64,000 bases of DNA, from the NCBI GenBank assembly GCA_905221605.1, contig CAJNDS010002125.1, positions 203,809 to 267,808 on the forward strand, given 5' to 3'. Origin of the DNA: Symbiodinium natans. Its lineage: Eukaryota; Sar; Dinophyceae; Suessiales; Symbiodiniaceae. Positions 55,920 through 64,000 of this stretch are shown one piece after another; positions within the stretch are counted from its first letter, which is position 1, and each line of letters begins with the position of its first letter. Below the pieces are notes generated by a model. It did not search any database and was not told the DNA's origin. It saw only the letters and a program-made list of their open reading frames with translations. The position numbers and the translations under genes were made by a program.

Positions 55920-58900
55920 ACCCCCTCGGGCGCAGGTTCGGTCCACCTCCACGCCGCGCAGGCGCATGAACCTACGAGGCTTCGGCGGTTTAGGGTTTAG
56001 GGTTTAGGGTTGAGGGTTTAAGGTTTAGGGTTTAGGGTTTAGGGTTTAGGATTTGCGGTTTGGGGTTTAAGTAGAGGTGGTAGGGGGTGCAGTTTCGGGG
56101 GGTTCGGGGGTTTAGGCAAGGTTCACCGGGGGTTTTCCGCGTTTGAGAGTTTGGCGGGGTCCTAAACCCAAACCCTAAACCCAAACCCTCACCCTAAGAA
56201 AACCCCAATCATGCCTGGAGCCCTACCGAAGTAGATTCCTTTGGCTGTGGCCAGGAAGCTGCAGCAACTTCTCCTCGTTGCTGGCGAGGTTCCGCTCGAT
56301 CCTTCCTCAGGCCACCAGGGGCATAAGACATACGTTGCGATGTTCTTTCTAATACTAACAATCCTTAGTGGGGATTGTAGTACCCCTAGTAAAATCCCTA
56401 TCAAGGACCGTTAGGATAGCGGGGAACATCCCAAGACATAAGATTTGTCTGCAGCTGGCATTGGCTTTCAATGAATCAAAGCAGAGCACATGGCAGTGGC
56501 TTTGTGACAAAAGTGTTCTTGTGGTGCCGACGCTCGCGCTCAGACAATCCAGGGAGTTCGTGTGCTAGCGCGTTTCACATAGCGAACATATTTCGACGCG
56601 CGCGGGCCGCATGCAAGATCTACTGCGACTTCTTAAGCTCGATGCACACGGCGACTGAGTTGCAGGTTCTCAGCACCCTAAACCCTAAACCCTAAACCCT
56701 AAACTCCCCAAGTACAGCGGATCAAGGCCCAGCGGCGGACCACTCGCACCTCAGCGCCACGACCGGAGGCTTCAAACACTCGCTGCTACGATGCCCTTCC
56801 GACGCGAGCGCAGGGTTTTTTAACACCCCAAACCCTAAACACCCTTCTTTGAAACCTAAGCCCTAAACCCTAAACACCCTAATTAAACCCTGAACCCCTA
56901 AACCCTAAACTCCAAAAACTTTTTTTTGTTGCATCCGGGCTTGGGGAGTCGGCCGGGAATGCTCACAGAAATCGTGGTGACTTGCAGATAATTGGAGAAA
57001 CCCTTAACCCTAAACCCCTAAACTCCAAAAACCCTAAACCCTAAACCACAAACCCTAAACCCTAAACCCCAAACCCTAACCCCTAAACCCTTCCGCAAGG
57101 GCGCCTGCAGGCCATCCCTCAGTCGGCTCCGCGCAGTCTTCGGCACGAGTACGGCCGGAACCGCCGGTGGTGGACGATGCGGGTCCTGCTGCCGAAAGGG
57201 CTTGGGTTTAGGGTTTAGGGGTTTAGGGGTTTAGGGGTTTAGGGGTTTAGGGGTTTAGGGGTTTAGGGGTTTAGGGGTTTAGGGGTTTAGGGGTTTAGGG
57301 TTTAGGGGTTTAGGGGTTTAGGGGTTTAGGGGTTTAGGGGTTTAGGGGTTTAGGGGTTAGGGTTCAGGGTGGGTGTCTGCAGCACCATCTCCGAAGAGCG
57401 AATATCAGGCGCCAACGTGAAACAGGACACTGCGCCGCAAGCCCAGGACCACCACGCAAAACCCCAGCACCCCAAAACCCCAGAACCACAAGACCCGAAC
57501 CAACACAAAACCCCAACCCCAACCCGGGTTTAGGGCTTAGGGCTAAGGGTTTAGGAGTTTGTTGAGAAGGTTTCGGGTCTACGGTTGGTTGGTCTAATAT
57601 GCCACATGGTTTTGGGGCTGAAGGAAAGTGCTTCACTGGAGGCTCATGGGAACTAGGGCGATTGCTGTGAAAACAGGTTTATAACCTTATTTTGGGAGAT
57701 TTTGACGCACCATCTACAAATGGACCTCCATGTACAGGGCCGCCTAGGGGCTGACAGGGTGTTTTTTTCGCCACCCGGGCTTATAGGGCTTAGGGTGGCT
57801 ACTTCGGGTCCACTACACTGATCTCTATGCCACGTCCGGTTCGAAGCGAAATGAAAGAAGAGAGAAGCTCCTGTTCCAACTTTCGCCAGAAAGAGTTATT
57901 TGAACAACTTCTACACCTTAAACCTGAAAAAACCTCAACCCTAAACCTTGTAAACCCCAAACCCTTTTTACATCCAGGCCTCTGAAGTCTGCCCTAAACC
58001 CTAAACCCTAAACCCCAAACCCTAAACACCAAAACCCTCAGCCCAAATCGCATGCCGGGAGCACGTCGAGGGTCATCTCGAAGTCGGTCTCCCACTCGTC
58101 CTCGTGCTTGGGAATTTTAGGGTTTGGGTTTAGGGCTTAGGGCTTAGAGCTTAGGGCTTAGGGTTTAGGGTTTAGGGTTTAGGGTTTAGGGTTTAGGGGT
58201 TAGGGCTTAGGGTTTAGGGTTTAGGGCTTAGGGCTTAGCGTTTACGATTTAGGGTTTAAAGTTTCGGGTTTAGGGTTTAGAATTTGGCTTTGAGCCGAAA
58301 ACTCCTGGTCTCTTCATGGTGGGGTGTATAGGGTTGGGGTTCTATGGTTAAAGGGTCTAGGCTTTCGAGCCATCTAGCGGCTCTCACAGATTCCAGACCC
58401 ATTCTTAGCCAGCCCAAAAATCCCAAATATTCCCGCATCAACTGGGACCTTTTTCAAAGAAAACATCCCTAAACCCTAAAACCGCAAACACACACCTGGC
58501 CTCGTTGTCGATGATGACGATGCCCACCGCGCCCGAGTCCTCCGCGCGGCGCGCCAGGGTCCTCGGGCTTAGGAACGACTCCGATGGTGAGTTCTCTGAA
58601 TCAGGGTTCCTTTTGGGGTACCCTACATGTGAGGGCCCGCCACGTAATAGTAACCCCAAAAGGCACAACATATTTAGAGAAGTGACCCTCTGCTTCTTTG
58701 CCACCCGTCTAGATGACAACGTTCCCTGGATTTTGGGGGTTTTTCGACTCTAACAACAGGGGTTTGGGGAGGTAGCGGCTTCGCCTTTGCAAGGATGCAA
58801 GCTCGCACTGCCCAGCGAAAAACCACTAGACATCTGGGACTTAGAGGCTGCGACTTGCAGGCGAAAACTCTGAAGCTTCACGTTCAAAGCCTCAAGAAGA

Positions 58901-60675
58901 AAACCGAGCAGATCTCGAAGGCAGCATACACTAGCGCTCGGTAGACTCTTCCCGACCGCAATCCAAGCAGAATTGCAGCAGCATATGGGCACATTCCAGC
59001 CAAGCAGTTCTTACGCTCTTACACGCCCCTTGCAGCAGTCGCTAGGTAGACCCGCCTTTTAACCTAGGACTGCTGAGGCTAGACCCTAAACCCTAAACCC
59101 TAAACCCTAAACCCTAAACCTCAGATCCGAGGATCTCAAACTCGACCTCCCCGCGCACGGCAACGACGACCTTGCCTTGGGCCTCAGGTCCTGGGCTCGG
59201 AATCGAACCCCCTTTGAGGCCGGTAATTCAGGGTTTGGGGCTTGGGGATGTGTAGGGTTTGGGCTTTTGTTCAGGTTTTAGGGCTTGGGGATGTTTAGGG
59301 TGTAGGGTTATTTAGGGTTTAGGACTTGGGGATGTGTAGGGTTTCGGGTTATTTAGGGTTTAGGGCTTGGGGATCCTTACTCTTATTCGCCTGAAAAACC
59401 CATAAATACCGCCTGTCAGCGTCCCTCCTTTCGTCCCTTGCGCAAACCTCATGCAAACCTTAAACCCTAAAACTCCTTGAACCCTGGCAGTCCGAGAAAC
59501 CCCAGGAGTGGAGGCCGTACTCGTTCCTCCTTAGGCTTTTTGGGTTTACGGTTTGGGATGGGTTTGGGGTTTAGGGGTTCTCATGATTGGAATTGGCGCC
59601 GTGGGGGACCGGAACGCAGAGCCGCTTCTCCCTAAACCCTAAAAGCCCTACAAACCCTACAAACCCTACAAACCCTATAAAACCCTATGAAACCCTATGA
59701 AACCCGATAAAACCCTACAAAACCCCCCCAACAAAAACCCCAAAAAACTTACACCCGAAGAGGCCGGGCGTCTGGCTGTAGTGGGCGGGCGCCTCGCAGA
59801 GCACGCCCACTTCGGACTTGCACCGCAGCCTCAGCAGCCGCTCCGACCAGTCGGCTGCCACGCAGCCAAGGGGCTCCTCTGGTCACTATATCAACCCCAT
59901 CAACCCTATGATTCAACCTTACAAACCCTGTAAACCCTATAAACCCTACAAACCCTATAGACCCTAGAAAACCTATGAACCCTATAGATCCTATAAACCC
60001 TATGAACCCTTTAGATCCTATAAACCCCATGAACCCTATCCTGGCCATTGACCTCCAGGAAGTCAGCAGTGCCCACCGCCACGACCGTGGGCGCGTGATC
60101 GGCGGTGGCCTCCTCGAAGCCCATGGCGGAGGAGCTCCGCTGCGCCCTAAGTGGGCCCCCACCCCCCTTTTTGGACACGTGTCGACACCTGCTTTTGAGC
60201 CAGCTCTTCCAGGCACCCACATACATCTAGGTGATTTCGGCTTCTTACTCTATGGGTTAGGATTAAAAGGTTTAGGGTTTAGGGCTTATTTGGTGTAGCT
60301 GATGCAGAGGCTCTCTGGCTGGAGGCTGACTTCTTTTTCTCTCACTTTCCTCTTCGCCCAATGGTCCAAAGCCTCGCCTCTGGCAGCGGCGCTCACACCT
60401 TCCACCCCGCGGAGCCTCACACGCGCAGGGAGGGGCCCGGGAAGCTTTTCTGGGAGCCTTTGGACTCAGGCCATTTTGCAAGTGCCCTCCCGAGCAAACA
60501 GCAAAAACCTCCAAACTCACACAAACCCAAGCCTCAACCCAGCGAGCGGAACACCGCCCCAGAAGTAGTACCCTAAACCCTAAGCCCCAAGAAACCCCGC
60601 GGCCAGGTGGCGGAAGGCCACCTTTGTGGAGGTCAGGCATGCGATGAGCACGACCAAGGCGGCCGATAGGCCCTC
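55920..60675 (-). CDS. PA (protease-associated) domain protein, partial exon model
   Basis: The secure part is 59182-59136 (GKVVVAVRGEVEFE), 58561-58504 (TLARRAEDSGAVGIVIIDN), 58100-58068 (DEWETDFEMTL) and 57185 to about 57100 (PPPAVPAVLVPK, TARSRLRDGLQAPL). Joined, they give the PA core: RGExxFE...LARRAEDSGAVGIVIIDN...VPAVLVPK, frame kept, with GA donors. PA domains are lumenal or extracellular protein-interaction lids found in proteases, sorting receptors and membrane RING ligases. Weaker same-strand exons surround it: 60675-60600 (hydrophobic LSAALVVLIACL, a possible signal or membrane segment), 60150-60045 (DHAPTVVAVGTADFLE), 59900-59750 (ADWSERLLRLRCKSEVG), 56310-56235 (IERNLASNEEKLLQLPG), 55985-55920 (FMRLRGVEVDRTCAR). 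Whether all belong to one gene is inference. No RING or protease motif was seen. Confidence 0.62.
56337..56433. mobile_element. family A element
   Basis: GCGATGTTCTTTCTAATACT, AACAATCCTTAGTGGGG, CAAGGACCGTTAGGATA, GGGGAACATCCCA. Confidence 0.8.
57206..57362. repeat. 8-base TTTAGGGG array
   Basis: About 18 units; same register as the array at 40356-40517 but opposite orientation. Confidence 0.96.
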
Positions 60676-60757
60676 AGTGAAAGGTGGCCCACTTGGAGGT
60701 GGATTGGGGACAACTTTAGGGTTTAGGGTTTAGGGTTTCGGGTTTAGGGTTTAGGGT

Positions 60758-60852
60758 TGGGATGTTCCCCCCTGAAGCTAACAGTCCTTGATAGGGGTTA
60801 GGAGAGGGCGTACTATCATCCCTAGTAAGGACTGCAAGTCTAAGGGGAACAT
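60758..60852. mobile_element. family A element
   Basis: TTGGGATGTTCCCCCCTGAAG, AACAGTCCTTGATAGGGG, TAAGGACTGCAAGTCTAAGG, GGAACATCCAA. Confidence 0.82.
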
Positions 60853-61193
60853 CCAATTTTAGGGTAACTAGGGTGCGTAAAAGCACAAGTTGGCTTCATC
60901 GCTCTGTCTCGAGTGGGTTGGGGTTTGGGGTCAGATAGGCAAGGTCATTATGATTATACACAATTTGCTGTAACCATAGCATGTTATGACCTCACGTAGA
61001 CCCCGCAAGGGCTATGAACCTCCGAGTAGTGTGTAGGAGTGGAGCCTCCTTTCTTGCCACCCGCCAAGCAGACCAGCCACAGTGTAATTAGGGTAACGCT
61101 TGGGGAAGATCTTCCGCGATGGGCTGTACAAGCACATGCAGCGGTGGCCAGAACGGGCTTGAGCGAATTGAGTCTCATAAGCTGCGGTAGTGG

Positions 61194-63621
61194 TCATCGG
61201 ATTGTGCGGCCGAGGGGAAGCGAGAAGGATAGACTTGATCCCGACCTCGATTTTGTACTCGGAAACACATTCCAAAAGCGAAGCGTCTCGTCTCCTGCAC
61301 CAGTGACCACGGTCTGACCGTCAGGCGAGATGGCGAGATACAGGACCCTGTATGTGTGGCCTGTGAGGGTCGCGACCTTGGTCATGGAAGGATACTTCCA
61401 CAAGATGATCTGGTTCAGGGAGTAGCCGTGCGTGCTCACGATCTCGTTGAGATTCTTGGACCAAACGAGGTTGCAAACCTGGGAGCCGGTGTCGATGCAG
61501 GACAGGGGCATGTTGTTCACTGTGTTCCAGAAACGGATGCACCTGTCTGCCGTGCCACCCCCTGAAGCCAGCAGCCCATGCTGGTGTGGGGACCAAGCAA
61601 TGGCTTTGACGGCTGCCTGATGGCGGTTGAACTTCAGAACCGGCTCCGTGGATTTCAGAGACCAAACCTAGGATGGCTTAAAACGCTTTGAAAAACACAC
61701 CTGAATAGGATCCTCTTTTGCCAAATAAGGGAAAATAGAAAATGTCACAAGGGCCGAACTAGAAACACACAGCTTGTTGTCATTCCCGCCCGATGCCAGC
61801 TGCTGCTCGTCGAAGGACCACTTCAGGCCACAGACCTCCTGTTATAGGGTTTAGGGTTAGGGTTTAGAGTTTAGGGATAGGGTTCTTAAGGGAGGGGGTT
61901 CAAGGGGGGCATGTTTCTCAAGGTTCCCTAATACTCCCCACTCTCAAGGCTCCCTAAGTTTCTCTAAGCTTCCCTTTCAGGTTTTCTAGGTACCTACCCC
62001 CTTGAACCCCCCCTCCCTAAACCCTTTTTGCAACGAGGGCTCTCTCACTCCCTAAACCCTAAACCCTAAACCCTAAACCCTAAACCCTAAACCCTAAACC
62101 CTATTCTCCTGCCGATGGCCGTGAAGCTTTGACATGAAGGGCGCTGGCTGCCGGACATCCCTGTGAAGGATGTGGTGATCTCCTCGGATGAGCCCCCTTA
62201 GAAACCCTCTGAAAATAAGATTGCTCAATTTCAATATGATAGTCCTCTTAAGTTAAACCCAATACGGTGAAACATTCTTCAATATAGTCCTCTGAAACCC
62301 ACAAAAGTCAAATGAAAAATGAAGAAGAAATGTCCCAAAGTGAGGGCCTGCGCCGAGTCTCTGCTCCCGGTGGACAAGACGAAGCCGTTCCAGGCCATGG
62401 TGCCGACCCTTCCCAAATGCCCGCTCATGGTCCGCATCTTGCGGCACTGCGTGGAGTCCCATATTTGGACCTCACCTCGGATGGCCCCTATGAAAAACCC
62501 GATAAGACGAATATATTCCTCAATAAGAGTCCTCTTTAAACCCCAAAATAAGGGGAAGATTTTAAACACGTCCCTGAAAAACCTGCCGAGCCACCTTTGT
62601 TGGTTCCAACCGCCAAGTGCGCGCCTCTGTGGGTCTGCTTGATAAAACACATCTGGGTTTAGGGTTTAGGGTTTAGGGTTTAGGGTTTTAGGGCTTAGGG
62701 TTTTAGGGTTTAGGGTGCGCGCCTCTTTGGGTCCACGCAACCGAGGTCACGGTGTCGTCGGGCCCCAGGTCACAGAGCTTGGTCACCCGACTCGTGCCTT
62801 ACTTCCCCAAGAACGGTTTAGGGTTTAGCGTTCAGGGTTTAGGGTTTAGGGTTCAGGGTTCAGGGTGGTTGAACGTTATTGTTCCTACTAAATAAGGAAA
62901 CCCCAAAAGTTGAAAGTTCAACTATTGGCTAAGTAAGGTGCATGCGCTCCAGAGGTAGACGCAGTTGCTCAGGCCCACAGAGAGCACGTTGGCAGAAGAC
63001 CAGTCCACGAGGTTTAGGTAGAAGTCGTCCTGAAGCTGCGGGGCGTCTAACCTTAGTTGCTGAGTTCATAAGACAAAGAAAAGTTCACACTTTCAGTTTT
63101 AGAGGGGATGATAGTACCCCCAAAAAGTGCAAAGTGTGCTCACTTCAGCTACTAAGTAACACCTTGAAGGGCACCTTGGCAATCTTTCTGGGCGCCTTCC
63201 GAGGAGTACTCAGCAAGCGGCTGCTCTGAAATGAAACCGGCGACAGGGAGAAGGCATCCTCCGGGCTGGCCTGTGCGCAGCTCCTGTACTTGAAGAGGCT
63301 CTTGCTGTCCGGAGACCTGAAGGGCTTCTCTTCCTTCTCAGAGCCCGCGTGAATTCCCAAGAGCTCACTTCGGAGAAGCTGTGCGTAGACAGAGTTGCCC
63401 TCGTCACGGGGCTCGGGAGGTCTCGAGCTTTCTGACAGGAGCGTGAGCCCAGATTCCAGGTCGGAAGCCGCCCTGCTCGGGATGAAGCGGTCGCTACATT
63501 GCGCTCCCTCGTGCCAATGTTGTGACCCCTGCCCCTGCTCGGAATTTTCCGATGCCCAGGCTTCCCGCACCGGCGATCGCGGCCCGTAGTCATAGGCTTT
63601 GCATGAGGCTGCTTCATCCAT
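61194..63621 (-). CDS. Cdh1/Fizzy-related (CCS52-type) activator of the anaphase-promoting complex, 8 exons, 469 aa
   Basis: Exons 63621-63161, 63051-62942, 62797-62723, 62624-62595, 62475-62362, 62182-62109, 61838-61767, 61667-61194 (1410 nt). Residues 44-50 are the C-box DRFIPSR. Then come [18 protein letters not shown] and a seven-blade WD40 propeller with family hallmarks ([102 protein letters not shown]). The last residues are the IR tail (GRTIR). C-box and IR tail dock on the APC/C; the propeller binds D-box and KEN substrates in late mitosis and G1. The protein looks intact. Exon 4 is only 30 nt. Donors are GT, GC, GC, GT, GA, GA, GT; acceptors are all AG|G. Confidence 0.95.
61839..62108 (-). 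repeat. Cdh1 intron 6: GA-AG intron with inverted telomere-like ends
   Basis: On the gene strand the intron opens GAGAATAGGGTTTAGGG and closes CCCTAAACCCTATAACAG. TTAGGG-type arrays at one end (61844-61885 on the plus strand) and CCCTAAA at the other (62041-62105) form terminal inverted repeats. CAG|GAG is present at both exon edges. The middle holds degenerate CT/AG-rich sequence. Confidence 0.85.
62183..62361 (-). mobile_element. Cdh1 intron 5: CTCGG-type introner with GA donor
   Basis: GAGA opens the intron and is repeated after the acceptor. Gene-strand ends are CTCGGCGC and CATCCGAG. Shares the inner ATTGAAGAAT/AGAGGACT motifs with intron 4. Confidence 0.82.
62476..62594 (-). mobile_element. 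Cdh1 intron 4: CTCGG-type introner
   Basis: Gene-strand start CTCGGCAGGTTTTTCAGGG after GTGG, and end CCTATGAAAAACCCG complement, closing CCGAG before GTGA. Related ends occur in intron 5 (62361-62183). Confidence 0.82.
62625..62722 (-). repeat. Cdh1 intron 3: telomere-like array between a 20-bp duplication
   Basis: A TTTAGGG array (62653-62715, plus strand) lies between two copies of a 20-bp exon sequence, 62715-62734 and 62617-62636, identical at 18 of 20 positions. Splicing GAG|GCGC to GAG|GCGC removes one copy and keeps the conserved protein [13 protein letters not shown]. Confidence 0.9.
62798..62941 (-). repeat. Cdh1 intron 2: GC-AG introner with TTTAGGG repeats
   Basis: Gene-strand ends CTTACTTAG and GGGGAAGTAAG are inverted repeats next to a GCAC duplication. 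The interior holds six to seven TTTAGGG-type units (62817-62870). Confidence 0.85.
63052..63160 (-). mobile_element. Cdh1 intron 1: terminal-inverted-repeat introner
   Basis: GTTA lies at the donor and again just after the acceptor. Inside this duplication the intron ends CTTAGTAGCTGAAGT and its near-inverse (CTTAGTTGCTGAGTT read from the other end) pair up. Confidence 0.88.
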
Positions 63622-64000
63622 TTGACGCACTAGGAGTAGAAGCAACTCAATGTGCCTTTGCAGCTTCCAATCTGCACCTTGCCTTTGTGGGGCTCAATGG
63701 AGTTTCTTCTGGCTGCTAGGTTAGCCTTGCGAAACAAATGCTGTGTCTTCAAGCCGTTCATGAAGCTCTTAGGCTCTCACATGCTCCTTGGGCCAACATG
63801 CGCATGTTTCCACTTCCGGGCTCAAAGGCTTCAAGGGGAAGTCGAGTACATGCTGGGGTTGCCATATACTTTCAAGATGGACCTGATTCTGAAGAGCCCG
63901 TTGTGTGGGAGGGCTCGAGAACATGGACGCACTAAAGACTTCTCCAAGGGCTCAGAAGCGAAATGGTGGTCGGCCGAGGGTCGAAGCAAACAAGCCGCCG
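63622..64000. other. upstream of the Cdh1 gene; possible plus-strand coding
   Basis: No repeats. A plus-strand frame 63738-63935 (VAIYFQDGPDSEEPVVWEGS) is open and repeat-free, but is not recognised and runs opposite to all other genes. Confidence 0.3.

Noticed and set aside
59185-59225. Possible tRNA (GGTTCGATTCC-like box on the minus strand)
   Set aside because: No matching A box or cloverleaf arms; it lies at the edge of a PA-domain exon.
1-64000. Bacterial-type operons, ribosome binding sites, CRISPR arrays
   Set aside because: Nothing of the kind seen; the repeats are telomere-like arrays and hairpin elements, and the genes are intron-rich.

Overview
This is nuclear DNA of a protist, most likely a dinoflagellate. 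The clues are: genes cut into many very small exons; introns that start with GT, GC or GA but always end AG|G; all recognised genes on one strand (minus); no operons or ribosome binding sites; TTTAGGG as the telomere-type repeat, scattered through the window; and families of short inverted-repeat elements sitting exactly where introns must be removed. The genus cannot be told.

Layout, all recognised genes on the minus strand, listed left to right. (1) 610-4098: a 10-exon gene for a BTB-like domain followed by a pentapeptide-type beta-helix. (2) 5080-16056: a DEAH-box RNA helicase core in at least 14 small exons, carrying a decayed LINE fragment (12663-14206) in one intron; more acidic or basic exons at 16790-26896 are probably its N-terminal half. 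(3) 30344-32345: an alpha-solenoid OPR/HPR-type repeat protein. (4) 34195-40615: unrecognised exon islands. (5) 41033-42294: a 2-oxoglutarate/Fe(II) dioxygenase. (6) 42316-42955: the 3' end of an unrecognised gene. (7) 46568-49400: exon islands of an acidic, glycine-rich protein. (8) 50521-53350: a small tepsin-like ENTH protein. (9) 55920-60675: a protein with a PA (protease-associated) domain. (10) 61194-63621: a complete Cdh1/Fizzy-related APC/C activator in 8 exons.

The main discovery is in the introns. In the gene models that conserved protein families let me check codon by codon, the bases that open the intron are usually repeated right after the acceptor AG (GTTA/GTTA, GCAC/GCAC, GAGA/GAGA, GAAG/GAAG, GCTT/GCTT, GCTG/GCTG). 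This is what is expected if the introns arrived as DNA-transposon-like introners that made a target-site duplication, and it explains why donors are GT, GC or GA in similar numbers. At least six families of terminal-inverted-repeat elements occur, two of them used twice as introns in the same gene. Many introns also hold telomere-like arrays (TTTAGGG and relatives such as CCCCAAAA, TTTAGGGG, TTTAGGGGG, TTGAGGG), in one case as an inverted pair at the two ends of an intron. The arrays therefore do not mark a chromosome end.

An AT-rich island at 34600-35690 has a composition unlike the rest and may be of foreign origin. No tRNA, rRNA or CRISPR was found.
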